Shown: positions 1 to 8,194 of the stretch, piece by piece | Layout of the letters: every line of letters begins with the position of its first letter | How positions within the stretch are numbered: position 1 is the first letter of the stretch | Assembly: GCA_949288725.1 (NCBI GenBank) | Contig: CASELF010000056.1 | Coordinates: forward strand, 1-64,000 | Reading direction: 5' to 3' | Source: an uncultured bacterium | GTDB taxonomy: Bacteria > Cyanobacteriota > Vampirovibrionia > Gastranaerophilales > Gastranaerophilaceae | DNA length: 64,000 bases | The notes under the pieces: generated by a model | Database searches by the model: none | What the model saw: the letters and a program-made list of their open reading frames with translations, nothing else | What the model was told of the DNA's origin: nothing | Program-made: the position numbers and the translations under genes

Positions 1-54
1 ATTAAGTATTGTTTCTCGAGAGGTTGAACCCTTGTCTTGCTTTGCAATAAACAG

Positions 55-88
55 ACAAAAAGAAAGGCTTGAGGGAATCTCAAGCCTT
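55..88 (-). terminator. Rho-independent terminator of tRNA-Glu
   Basis: A perfect 10-bp stem (AAGGCTTGAG / CTCAAGCCTT, arms 64-73 and 79-88) with a 5-nt loop is followed, reading the minus strand, by TCTTTTTT. It lies just downstream of the minus-strand tRNA. Confidence 0.9.
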
Positions 89-94
89 CTTTAA

Positions 95-166
95 CGGCGG
101 TAAGGGGAATTGAACCCCTGTTTGGAGAATGAGAATCTCCCGTCCTAACCACTAGACGATACCGCT
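95..166 (-). tRNA. tRNA-Glu (anticodon CTC)
   Basis: Read on the minus strand the sequence folds as a cloverleaf. The D arm is GTC/GAC. The anticodon stem GGAGA/TCTCC encloses the loop TTCTCAT, giving anticodon CTC (Glu, codon GAG). The T arm is AGGGG-TTCAATT-CCCCT and the discriminator base is G95. The acceptor stem pairs over six positions (GCGGTA/TACCGC), but positions 1 and 72 read A and C, a mismatch where G1-C72 is usual. No CCA is encoded. Confidence 0.93.
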
Positions 167-303
167 TTGTGTATATAATTATTATGGCACAAAAACAAAT
201 TAAAACAAATAAATTTTTCTTATTAAAAATATATAAAGGAATAGATTTATTATCTTTATCGTGTATAATTGATAAGTACAAATAGCGAACGGGGCTTTAA
301 AGT

Positions 304-1098
304 ATGCAAAATGTATTAGAAAGAAAGTCAATAAAAAATATCGATTTCAACTGTGATTTAGCACAGAGTTTTGGAATATATAAAAACAGCACAGAATCAA
401 GGTTATTAGATTATGTGAGTTCAGTAAATATTTCTTGCGGATTTCACGCGGGGGATCCCCTGACAATAAAAGAAGCATTATTAAATGCAAAATCAAAAAA
501 CATAGTAATAGGAGCGCATATCGGGTTTGACGATATACAAGGATTTGGATATCGCAGAATGGATTTGGCGCCTGATGAATTAGAAGCGCTTGTAATGTAC
601 CAAGTAGGTGCACTAATGACATTTGCAAAGGCATACCATATGGAAATTGAACACGTAAGACCACATGGAGCGATGTATAGACAAGCAGCAGAAGATATTG
701 AGACATCAAGAACAATAGCAAAAGCGATAAAAAAATGTTCAAAATGGTTAATATATTATGGTGCAACAGGCGAAAATCTTGCACAGATAGGAGCAGAAGA
801 AGACATCCAAGTTGCGCACGAAGTACATTTAGAAAAAATATACGATAGAAATGGTAATATAGATTTTTCTGCAAGAGATTTAGAAAACACGCAAATTTCA
901 ATTCAGCGATTGAAAGACTTACTTCAAAATTCACAAGTAACGAATAATGAAGGCGGAAAGACAATAGTTAGAGCGGATTCTATTCACTTTTCAAACAAAC
1001 TTGCAAATGCAAAAGAATTGATTATGCAAGCAAGGGAATTAGTAGAACCTCTTCCATACAATTATATGAACGCGCAAAAGTCCGGCTGGGTAGAATAA
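304..1098 (+). CDS. pxpA: LamB/YcsF family protein, 5-oxoprolinase subunit A-like
   Basis: The 264-aa protein has the LamB/YcsF N-terminal signature NIDFNCDLAQSFGIY, the metal-site-like segment SCGFHAGDP, then GAHIGFDD and HVRPHGAMYR, in the family order. PxpA is the subunit that with PxpB and PxpC cleaves 5-oxoproline to glutamate using ATP. No pxpB or pxpC lies nearby, so the reaction here is inferred from the family only. The ATG at 304 is preceded by a weak GGGG ribosome site, and a TATAAT box sits at 274-279. It begins a + strand run with yvcK, panB and panC. Length is close to the family norm of about 250 residues. Confidence 0.88.
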   Translation: MQNVLERKSIKNIDFNCDLAQSFGIYKNSTESRLLDYVSSVNISCGFHAGDPLTIKEALLNAKSKNIVIGAHIGFDDIQGFGYRRMDLAPDELEALVMYQVGALMTFAKAYHMEIEHVRPHGAMYRQAAEDIETSRTIAKAIKKCSKWLIYYGATGENLAQIGAEEDIQVAHEVHLEKIYDRNGNIDFSARDLENTQISIQRLKDLLQNSQVTNNEGGKTIVRADSIHFSNKLANAKELIMQARELVEPLPYNYMNAQKSGWVE

Positions 1099-1136
1099 TA
1101 AATAATAAAAAATAAAAAAAAGGAAATGGTCTAAGT

Positions 1137-2432
1137 ATGATAAAGAAAATAAAAGTACCAAAGCAAGCAGGGTGGTTAATTCCGGGATTACAGGTAAAAA
1201 GATGGTTTTTACTAATATTTATCGGTGCAGCATTTATAACTCTTGGAATATTGATTTTATTTGATTTGCAGCCAATATATAACACAATGCAATTTATTCA
1301 AAAAATTGCGACCAAAATTTCAACCGAATGGTTAGCCTTTGCGATAATAATGTTTGGAGCTGCATTATTTTTCAAAGGATGGACAAAAACAAATTTATCA
1401 ATACTTGACATTGGAGATGACAGAGCTCAAGACGCTTTGTTAGAAAATTTATATAGGAGAAGAAAACTAAACAGAGGACCAAGAATAGTTGCAGTAGGTG
1501 GCGGAACAGGGTTATCAATGTTGTTAAGCGGAATTAAAAACATAACCAATAATATTACAGCCGTTGTAACCGTTGGAGATGATGGCGGAAGTTCCGGAAA
1601 ACTCAGAGAATCATTGGGGATTTTACCACCTGGAGATATTCGTCACTGTATCACAGCACTGGCAGATGATGAGGATTTGGTTAACAAATTATTCAAATAC
1701 AGATTTGATGATGGTCAATGTTTAGAAGGTCATAGTTTCGGAAACTTGTTTATCACCGCGTTATGTGAAATAACAGGCGATATGGTATCTGCAGTAAGAG
1801 CATCTTCTAATGTATTATCAATCAGAGGGAGAGTTTTACCTGCGACATTAGATGATATGAAACTTGTTGCTGAAATGGAAGATGGAAGAATTATTCACGG
1901 AGAATCCACAATACCGGAAGCACATGGCAAAATAAAAAGACTATTTACTGAACCTAAAAATTGTAAGGCACTACCGGAAGTAATTGATGCAATAAGAAAT
2001 GCCGAATTAATAATTTTAGGACCAGGAAGTTTATATACAAGCGTAATACCTAATTTGCTAATAAAAGAAATTTCAGAAGAAATTGCAAAATCAAAAGCAA
2101 AGAAAATATATGTATGTAATATTATGACTCAACCCGGAGAAACAGATAATTACAAAGTATCAGACCACTTGAAGGCATTAATCAAACATGCAGGTTCAAA
2201 TAAAATTATTGATACCGTATTAGTAAATAATTATTTACCGGAAAAACTAGCCGATAAATATCAAAAATCAGGCTCATACCCTGTAGCACTGGACGCAACA
2301 GAAGTCAAGAGAATGGGAATAAAAATTTGTGCGAAAAAACTTATTGAAGATAACAAAGAAGGATTAGTCCGCCACAGTTCAAATAGGGTTGCCAGAACTA
2401 TTTATTATTGGTTTAGAAAATCTTCAAAATAG
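1137..2432 (+). CDS. yvcK: YvcK-type gluconeogenesis factor with N-terminal membrane segments
   Basis: The 431-aa protein carries the CofD/YvcK fold. The glycine-rich nucleotide loop VAVGGGTGLSMLL is at about residue 118, followed by TVGDDGGSSGKLR and PPGDIRHCITALA. Family members bind UDP-sugars and are needed for wall and carbon balance on gluconeogenic substrates. Residues 23-44 and 63-80 are two hydrophobic membrane segments, absent from Bacillus YvcK but seen in cyanobacterial-type homologs. It lies 38 bp after pxpA and only 8 bp before panB, so probably is cotranscribed with both. The ribosome site AGGA is rather far from the ATG. Confidence 0.93.
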   Translation: MIKKIKVPKQAGWLIPGLQVKRWFLLIFIGAAFITLGILILFDLQPIYNTMQFIQKIATKISTEWLAFAIIMFGAALFFKGWTKTNLSILDIGDDRAQDALLENLYRRRKLNRGPRIVAVGGGTGLSMLLSGIKNITNNITAVVTVGDDGGSSGKLRESLGILPPGDIRHCITALADDEDLVNKLFKYRFDDGQCLEGHSFGNLFITALCEITGDMVSAVRASSNVLSIRGRVLPATLDDMKLVAEMEDGRIIHGESTIPEAHGKIKRLFTEPKNCKALPEVIDAIRNAELIILGPGSLYTSVIPNLLIKEISEEIAKSKAKKIYVCNIMTQPGETDNYKVSDHLKALIKHAGSNKIIDTVLVNNYLPEKLADKYQKSGSYPVALDATEVKRMGIKICAKKLIEDNKEGLVRHSSNRVARTIYYWFRKSSK

Positions 2433-2440
2433 GTAAATTT

Positions 2441-3247
2441 ATGATAAAAAAAGTAACAGTAAAAACTATCAAGAAATTTAAAGAAAATAACGAAAAATTT
2501 TCAGCCCTAACTGCATATGATTATTCTACGGCAAAATACCTTGATGAAGCAGGCATTGATTTAATATTAATAGGTGACAGTCTTGCAATGGTCGCATTAG
2601 GCTACGAAACAACAAACTCAATAGGCGTTGAAGAAATGTCAATATTCACAAAAGCCGTAGCCAAAGGCGTAAAAAGAGCAATGGTAATTACGGATATGCC
2701 ATTTTTAAGTTACCACACTGATATACCAACAGCCATCAAAAATTGTGGAAATATGATAAAACTTGGCGCAAATGGAGTTAAAATAGAAGGCTATAGCGAG
2801 TATATTCTGGAAGTAATAAAACGTTGCGTAGATTCAGGGATTCCGGTAGTTGGCCATTTAGGTTTTACTCCTCAATTTTTAAATACCTTAGGTGGCTACA
2901 AAATTCAAGGTAAAACCAAAGAAGCCGCAGAAGAAATTTTAAAACAAGCAAAAGAAGTACAAAAAGCGGGCGCCTTTGCAGTTGTATTAGAAATGGTTCC
3001 ACAAGAAAGCGCCAAATACATAACAGAAAACCTAAATATATCAACAATTTCATGCGGAGCAGGGAAATATTGTGATGCACAAGTTTTAGTAAGTGATGAT
3101 GTGTTTGGAAAATACTCAGACTTCACACCGAAATTTGCAAGAAAATACGGTGATATGAAAGAATTTATAATAACTTGCGCCAAACAATATAATGAAGATG
3201 TAAAAAGTGGAAAATTCCCATCTGAAAACGAAATTTTCCAGATTTGA
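2441..3247 (+). CDS. panB: 3-methyl-2-oxobutanoate hydroxymethyltransferase
   Basis: PanB transfers a hydroxymethyl group from methylenetetrahydrofolate to 2-oxoisovalerate, the first committed step of pantothenate (coenzyme A) synthesis, in the cytoplasm. The 268-aa protein shows the family blocks LTAYDYSTAKYLDEAGID, LIGDSLAMV, GANGVKIEG, PVVGHLGFTPQ and AFAVVLEMVP, which hold the Mg-binding Asp/Glu residues. It starts 8 bp after yvcK and is followed 34 bp later by panC, so the two pantothenate genes form one unit. Nothing in the sequence is unusual for the family. Confidence 0.97.
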   Translation: MIKKVTVKTIKKFKENNEKFSALTAYDYSTAKYLDEAGIDLILIGDSLAMVALGYETTNSIGVEEMSIFTKAVAKGVKRAMVITDMPFLSYHTDIPTAIKNCGNMIKLGANGVKIEGYSEYILEVIKRCVDSGIPVVGHLGFTPQFLNTLGGYKIQGKTKEAAEEILKQAKEVQKAGAFAVVLEMVPQESAKYITENLNISTISCGAGKYCDAQVLVSDDVFGKYSDFTPKFARKYGDMKEFIITCAKQYNEDVKSGKFPSENEIFQI

Positions 3248-3281
3248 TAAAATAAAATATCAAGGAAGAGGAAGTGAAATT

Positions 3282-4139
3282 ATGTTAAAACACACAATAG
3301 CCGAAGTCAGAGAACAAGTAAAACAATGGAAAAAAGAAGGATTAACAATAGGTCTTGTTCCAACAATGGGAGCATTACATGCCGGACATTTGAGCCTGAT
3401 AAAAAAAGCAGTAGAAAAATGTGATAAAGTAGTTGTATCAGTTTTTGTAAACCCAATCCAATTTTGTCCGGGAGAAGATTTAGACAAATACCCGAGAACA
3501 CTTGAAGCAGATACAAAACTATGCGAAGACGCAGGAGTCAGCATAATTTTTGCACCATCCCCAAATGAAATGTATGGCGAAGGTCAAATGAGAACAAATG
3601 ATTTTCTAACATATGTAATACCGCCATTTTTCTATGTAAATAAATTATGCGGAAAATCCAGAGTAGGACACTTTGACGGGGTTTGCACCGTTGTAAATAA
3701 ATTATTCAATATTGTACAACCGGATTACGCATTTTTTGGACAAAAAGATGCTCAACAATTAATTATTATCAAAAAAATGGTAAAAGACTTGAATATTCCG
3801 GTTGAAATAATCCCTTGCCCTATAGTAAGAGAAGAATCCGGACTTGCTCTAAGTTCAAGAAACAAATACCTTTCAGAAGAAGATAAGGTTCAAGCATTAG
3901 TATTATCAAAGATTCTAAACAATATAAAAAATTGCTACAAAAAAGGTATTACAGATGTTGAAGCACTAAAAGAAACTGCTTATACATTTTTAAATGAACA
4001 TCACGATTTAGAATACCTTGAATTTATGAACGAAGAAAACCTTGAAGAAGTCAAAAAAGCAGATGATAAAACAAGAGTATTTATTGCCTGCAAAGTTGGC
4101 GGTGTAAGATTAATAGATAATATTCTATTAGGTGAATAG
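3282..4139 (+). CDS. panC: Pantothenate synthetase
   Basis: PanC joins pantoate and beta-alanine using ATP. The 285-aa protein has the HIGH-type motif PTMGALHAGHLSLI, the segment FVNPIQF, then EDLDKYPRT, FGQKDAQQL and the KMSKS-like LSSRNKYLS. The start is placed at 3282 because GGAAGAGGAAG lies just upstream and because the homology begins at LVPTMGA; an upstream in-frame start at 3207 would overlap panB. One small departure is GKSRVGHFDGV, where most family members have GKSRPGHFDGV. It is the last gene of the pxpA-yvcK-panB-panC run and converges on an unknown minus-strand gene 4 bp away. Confidence 0.97.
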   Translation: MLKHTIAEVREQVKQWKKEGLTIGLVPTMGALHAGHLSLIKKAVEKCDKVVVSVFVNPIQFCPGEDLDKYPRTLEADTKLCEDAGVSIIFAPSPNEMYGEGQMRTNDFLTYVIPPFFYVNKLCGKSRVGHFDGVCTVVNKLFNIVQPDYAFFGQKDAQQLIIIKKMVKDLNIPVEIIPCPIVREESGLALSSRNKYLSEEDKVQALVLSKILNNIKNCYKKGITDVEALKETAYTFLNEHHDLEYLEFMNEENLEEVKKADDKTRVFIACKVGGVRLIDNILLGE

Positions 4140-4143
4140 CATT

Positions 4144-4986
4144 TTAGAAGGTTATTCTACCAGTAACCCCCATAAAGGATTGACCTTTTTCATAAGAAGC
4201 CATTGCACCAAGTGCAATATTTTGTTTTGGACCTTTCTTGGTATATAAAACGCTTGCGGCTGCCTTAACACCTTCCTCTGAAGTTTTTGAGATAGCAGCG
4301 TTTGCACCAATTTGAGTTTTATAGTTAATCCTTTGATTATAACTTGCATTTGCACCGACATTTTTGCCCTTTTGCCAAACAGATGCATTAAAATTAGTAG
4401 TATAATTACTTGTAGAATAACCTAATTCATTTTTACCCGAAGATAAATTGTGAGATAATTGAACTTTATCAGCACCATTTTGCCAACTTGCCCCAACTTT
4501 TTGTGACATAGGATCACCAAAGACAGAATATCGATTAGAACCTTTATCAATACTTGTTTTCAAAGTTGTTCCGCTAACATTTGCTTTTATTTTGCCCCAT
4601 TGAGTATCCGTTTCTGGTTGAACAGATTTTGGGATTGGTGTTGCGACTGTATATTTAGGATCTGTACTATCTGATAGTAACAATGATTCTTTTGCATTAG
4701 GAATTCCTATAGATGGAACAGGAGGTTTTTGCAAAGTATTTTCTGAATTTGGTTTTACATTTTCACTTGAAACATCAAATTTTTTATCTTTGTTAAAAAT
4801 TTTATTATATAAATTCTTACCCCAATTACCGGCATCATTACCTATTCGTTTTAAGGTTGGAGTATAGGCATCTTTCAGCGCATTTTCAACCGCATCTACT
4901 CCTCCTGCATTATCTAATTGCTCAAAAGCATCACTTGCAGTATTTTTTCTCATTGGGGTATTATGTTCCGGATTAAACTCAGCCAT
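4144..4986 (-). CDS. Unknown protein with outer-membrane-barrel-like C-terminal half
   Basis: I do not recognise this 280-aa protein. The first 80 residues are polar. From about residue 150 the sequence alternates polar and hydrophobic residues in short strands rich in Gly, Asn, Ser and Tyr (for example GANASYNQRINYKTQIGAN), and the protein ends in GRITF, an aromatic C-terminus typical of beta-barrel outer membrane proteins. There is no signal peptide at the chosen start. The start at 4986 has AGAGAG upstream; a longer frame to 5076 would run into the upstream terminator. It sits downstream of the 601-aa gene but behind that terminator, so it probably has its own promoter. Confidence 0.6.
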   Translation of the reverse strand: MAEFNPEHNTPMRKNTASDAFEQLDNAGGVDAVENALKDAYTPTLKRIGNDAGNWGKNLYNKIFNKDKKFDVSSENVKPNSENTLQKPPVPSIGIPNAKESLLLSDSTDPKYTVATPIPKSVQPETDTQWGKIKANVSGTTLKTSIDKGSNRYSVFGDPMSQKVGASWQNGADKVQLSHNLSSGKNELGYSTSNYTTNFNASVWQKGKNVGANASYNQRINYKTQIGANAAISKTSEEGVKAAASVLYTKKGPKQNIALGAMASYEKGQSFMGVTGRITF

Positions 4987-5061
4987 ATAATTCTCTCTTT
5001 TATATGTATATAAAAAATATATACCCTCCAAAATTGCCAATGTATTAAGATTTTTAAACAA

Positions 5062-5099
5062 AAAAACATCCTTCACTTATTATTTGGAAGGATGTTTTT
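5062..5099 (-). terminator. Terminator after the 601-aa MGLAASQ gene
   Basis: A 13-bp inverted repeat (AAAAACATCCTTC / GAAGGATGTTTTT) has a 12-nt loop and, on the minus strand, a run of seven T. It stands between the 601-aa gene and the next minus-strand gene. Confidence 0.85.
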
Positions 5100-5114
5100 G
5101 ATTTACATTAAATT

Positions 5115-6920
5115 CTATGCTTCATAACGTTTAAATGATTTTTCAATTGCTTTTGTTACAATTTGTTTTGTTGATTCATACTCTGTTGTTAATGAAGAAA
5201 TTTCAGTATCCAAATTTTTCATTTTCATATCAATTGTATCTTCTTTGTTTTCTATTTTTGTTTTTTCTGTATTATATTTAGCCTCTGCAACCGCAATAGC
5301 ATTGTCATCACTTACTTCTAATATTGCTCTATCAGTTGAATATGAACCTTGATAATAATATCCGTCCTCTGCTATAGAAGATATAAAGGCTAATCCATTT
5401 TTGAAAAGATCGGTCATATAATCAACGTTTTCAATTTGAGCATTTTCAGTCCAACCTTTAGTACAAATTTGGTTAAACAATGCATCATAGAAGTTAGCAT
5501 ACAAATTGTCTTCATCGCTTTCAACTTCTGTTTGAGTTGCTATAGTAAACTTGAAATCACTATGTTCAGGATCATACAAAACTGAACTTCCTTTAGAACC
5601 TCTATTATAACTGTAAGTAGAATTTTCAATCCCTTCTTGGTATTCTACAAAAGCAGTTAAAAATACTTGAGCAAGAGTATTAAGGTTTATTGATACACTA
5701 TGTTTGTTTTTACCATTACCGGCATCACCACAATATGAAATATAAGCACCAACAGAAGAAAATGCATTGTTTGCAACGGTATCATGGGTTGTGCCTTTCC
5801 ATTTCCAATAATGACCAGCAGCCATTTCATCAAGGGCTTCTCTAAATGTTCCATTATCTTCACCTCTGTCATTTCCTTCACGATCATGACGGCTACCTGT
5901 CACGTACTCTGGATGAGATGAAATAAGATTATTAGCAATATCCTGCACATTAGAATTTGGATAAACCAAATCATACACAGCATTTGCAGCATACTGTATC
6001 GCAGCCTCATTTGAACTTACCCCGCCAAGAACACTTCCAAACATTTGCATTAAATAATCAGTAAATGATCCTTCTTGGTTTTCTGTTCCACAAATCAACT
6101 GTTGCAAATACGCAGCCTCAGTAATAGGAGTAGCTGCACCATTAGGCGCCTGAATAGTCCAAACATATTGTTTTTCATTACTCAATAAATCTTTAAGAGT
6201 AATATTACTATCTTCATTCATATGACCAAGAAGTGACTGACGAGTCCCATCTGCATTATATACAGAAATGGTCATCCTATCACCACCAAGTCCAAGGCCT
6301 TGCAAATAAGCTCTTCCAGCAGTATCACCGGCATCCATAGATAATACCAAACCATAATCTGCAGTACTTTCATCTCCAGTAGTAGCGGTGATTAAATCAA
6401 TCAATTCATCATATGTAACTTCTGCAAATCCCTGAGTAACATTTGTAGTTGCACCTAAACCAATTGTATTGGCATAAGTAACAGATTCAATAGAAGCCGC
6501 TTTCGCAGGAGTAATTACACCGGTTTGAGCCAATGCTTCAATAAATGCATTACGAACATCACTTGATGGAGTACCGCTCAAACCTTCGGCAGGAATGCCG
6601 GCCGCTCTTGCAGCTGCTGCAAGTGATGAATTCAAGATAACTCGATTTTTTGCATCTGTAACCGTTTTTGGATAATAATCATTATAAACAGAAGGGGTCA
6701 TTAATAAATCATAATCAACTGCAATATCACTATCCCCTGTGCCATAATAATCATAAACTAATTTTGTTTGATTTAAAGCGTTTTGATATTCATTAGAGAC
6801 ATTTTCCATATCTCTGGACAATGCAAGTTTTTGATGCGACAAAGTCATAGACGCAAACTCACAATCTGCCTTTCTGGCAGTTATGGTTAATAATCTTGCT
6901 TGTGATGCTGCTAAACCCAT
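5115..6920 (-). CDS. MGLAASQ-family structural protein, 601 aa, sigma28-type promoter
   Basis: The 601-aa protein begins MGLAASQARLLTITAR and ends with a helical segment containing MKNLDTEISSLTTEYES and AIEKSFKRY. The same start and end frame the 693-aa protein at 57769, while the long middle parts (Ser/Thr/Asn/Asp-rich here) differ. Conserved helical ends around a variable centre recall flagellin and hook-type axial proteins, but I see no flagellin consensus. There is no signal peptide and almost no Cys (positions 20, 274, 402 and 487 region only). The start is fixed by homology and the GAAAGGA ribosome site. The promoter at 6976-7002 matches the FliA/sigma28 consensus closely. A role in a surface filament or export apparatus is inference. 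Confidence 0.75.
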   Translation of the reverse strand: MGLAASQARLLTITARKADCEFASMTLSHQKLALSRDMENVSNEYQNALNQTKLVYDYYGTGDSDIAVDYDLLMTPSVYNDYYPKTVTDAKNRVILNSSLAAAARAAGIPAEGLSGTPSSDVRNAFIEALAQTGVITPAKAASIESVTYANTIGLGATTNVTQGFAEVTYDELIDLITATTGDESTADYGLVLSMDAGDTAGRAYLQGLGLGGDRMTISVYNADGTRQSLLGHMNEDSNITLKDLLSNEKQYVWTIQAPNGAATPITEAAYLQQLICGTENQEGSFTDYLMQMFGSVLGGVSSNEAAIQYAANAVYDLVYPNSNVQDIANNLISSHPEYVTGSRHDREGNDRGEDNGTFREALDEMAAGHYWKWKGTTHDTVANNAFSSVGAYISYCGDAGNGKNKHSVSINLNTLAQVFLTAFVEYQEGIENSTYSYNRGSKGSSVLYDPEHSDFKFTIATQTEVESDEDNLYANFYDALFNQICTKGWTENAQIENVDYMTDLFKNGLAFISSIAEDGYYYQGSYSTDRAILEVSDDNAIAVAEAKYNTEKTKIENKEDTIDMKMKNLDTEISSLTTEYESTKQIVTKAIEKSFKRYEA

Positions 6921-6975
6921 TGTTTTCCTTTCAAAATCGCTTTTCGTAACTTATACGTTGAGGTATACATATTGG

Positions 6976-7002
6976 TTATCGGCATTATTGTGTTTAACTT
7001 TA
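6976..7002 (-). promoter_or_regulatory. Sigma28 (FliA)-type promoter of the 601-aa gene
   Basis: On the minus strand TAAAGTTA (6995-7002), exactly 11 bp, then GCCGATAA (6976-6983). The enterobacterial FliA consensus is TAAAGTTT-N11-GCCGATAA, so 15 of 16 consensus positions agree. The predicted start point near 6969 gives a leader of about 50 nt. Confidence 0.85.
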
Positions 7003-7020
7003 ATATTTCGAGGCATAACC

Positions 7021-7034
7021 GTTACAAAAGTTAA
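7021..7034. promoter_or_regulatory. GTTACAAAAGTTAA box, copy 1
   Basis: The 14-mer TTAACTTTTGTAAC (minus strand) also occurs exactly at 30964-30977 and 57110-57123, each time about 80-100 bp upstream of a gene of no known family. Here it lies just upstream of the sigma28-type promoter. A regulator binding site is a guess. Confidence 0.4.
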
Positions 7035-7169
7035 CAAATTTAATTATAATATGTTTGGGGTATGATAAATAAGGGACATGGGTTTTTCTATGTACTTTTT
7101 TGAATTTCATTTTAGAATTTTTATAGAAAATAATATAAGTTATAGAAAATAAGAGGAAAGAAAAAGAAA

Positions 7170-8123
7170 ATGGGAAAAAGAATTGGTATTGATGTAGGTG
7201 GAACAAACGTTAAGATAGCACTAGTTGATGATAAGGGTAAAATTATATACTCAAACAGCGTTCCTACATACGCTCAAATGGGTTATGAATATACAGTAAA
7301 CAATATTAAACAAGCAATAAAAGACCTAATGAGAGAAACTAATACAAAACCAACTGACATACAAGGAATAGGTTTTGATTTCCCGGGACAAGTTGATTAC
7401 AAAACAGGCATAGTAAAATTAGCGCCAAATATTCCAGGCTGGGTGAATGTACCTATTGCAAAAATGATTGAAGATGAATTTCACATCCCAACAAGAATAG
7501 ATAATGATGTAAGATGCGCAGCACTGGGAGAATTGAAATTCGGAGCCGGCAAAGGTTGTGAGAATTTTGTATGTATAACAGTAGGTACAGGAATTGGCTC
7601 AGGCCTTGTAATAAACGGCAAACTTGTTAGAGGTGCAGCAAATGCAGCAGGAGAAATCGGACACATCAAATTACAAATGCAAGGTGGACCAATTTGCGGC
7701 TGCGGTGACACAGGTTGTTTAGAAGCATTTGCATCAGGACCATCAATTGTTGCAATGGCTCAAGAATATCTAAAAGGCGGGAAATCTACAAAATTCAGAG
7801 AAATGGCAGGCGCAGACGGCGAAATAACACCTTATATAGTAGCCAAAGCAGCAGAAGCAGGAGATCCTGTAGCAAAAAGAATTTTTGAAATCACCGGTTA
7901 TTATATTGGTATGGGATTAGTAAGCGTAATAAACCTTCTTAACCCTGAAAAAGTAATCATTGGAGGTGGAGTAGCAGAAGCAGGAGATTTATTACTTGAA
8001 CCAATCAGAAAAACAATAAAAGAAAGAGCAATGGTTATTGCAGGAAATTCAGTAGAAATCGTACCAGCACAACTTGGAAATTCAGCAGGTGTAATCGGTG
8101 CAAGTATGCTAGTTGAAGGCTAA
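7170..8123 (+). CDS. ROK family sugar kinase, probable glucokinase
   Basis: The 317-aa protein has the ROK-family ATP loop IGIDVGGTNVKIALVDD, the sugar-binding segments DNDVRCAALGE and GEIGHIK, and the zinc motif CGCGDTGCLEAFASG. ROK glucokinases phosphorylate glucose or a related hexose with ATP in the cytoplasm. The sugar cannot be read from sequence, but glucose fits best with the pgi gene later in the window. GAGGA lies about 12 bp before the ATG. A TATAAT box is at 7035-7040. The gene stands alone between a divergent structural gene and a convergent methyltransferase. Confidence 0.92.
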   Translation: MGKRIGIDVGGTNVKIALVDDKGKIIYSNSVPTYAQMGYEYTVNNIKQAIKDLMRETNTKPTDIQGIGFDFPGQVDYKTGIVKLAPNIPGWVNVPIAKMIEDEFHIPTRIDNDVRCAALGELKFGAGKGCENFVCITVGTGIGSGLVINGKLVRGAANAAGEIGHIKLQMQGGPICGCGDTGCLEAFASGPSIVAMAQEYLKGGKSTKFREMAGADGEITPYIVAKAAEAGDPVAKRIFEITGYYIGMGLVSVINLLNPEKVIIGGGVAEAGDLLLEPIRKTIKERAMVIAGNSVEIVPAQLGNSAGVIGASMLVEG

Positions 8124-8143
8124 ATTAAGATATAAAAATATAG

Positions 8144-8181
8144 AAAAGGGGCGATTACAAAGCAATCGCCCCTTTTCTTTT
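8144..8181. terminator. Bidirectional terminator between sugar kinase and methyltransferase
   Basis: A 13-bp stem (AAAAGGGGCGATT / AATCGCCCCTTTT) with a 7-nt loop lies between two convergent genes and has T-rich tracts on both strands. Confidence 0.92.
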
Positions 8182-8194
8182 CAAAAATTTCACA

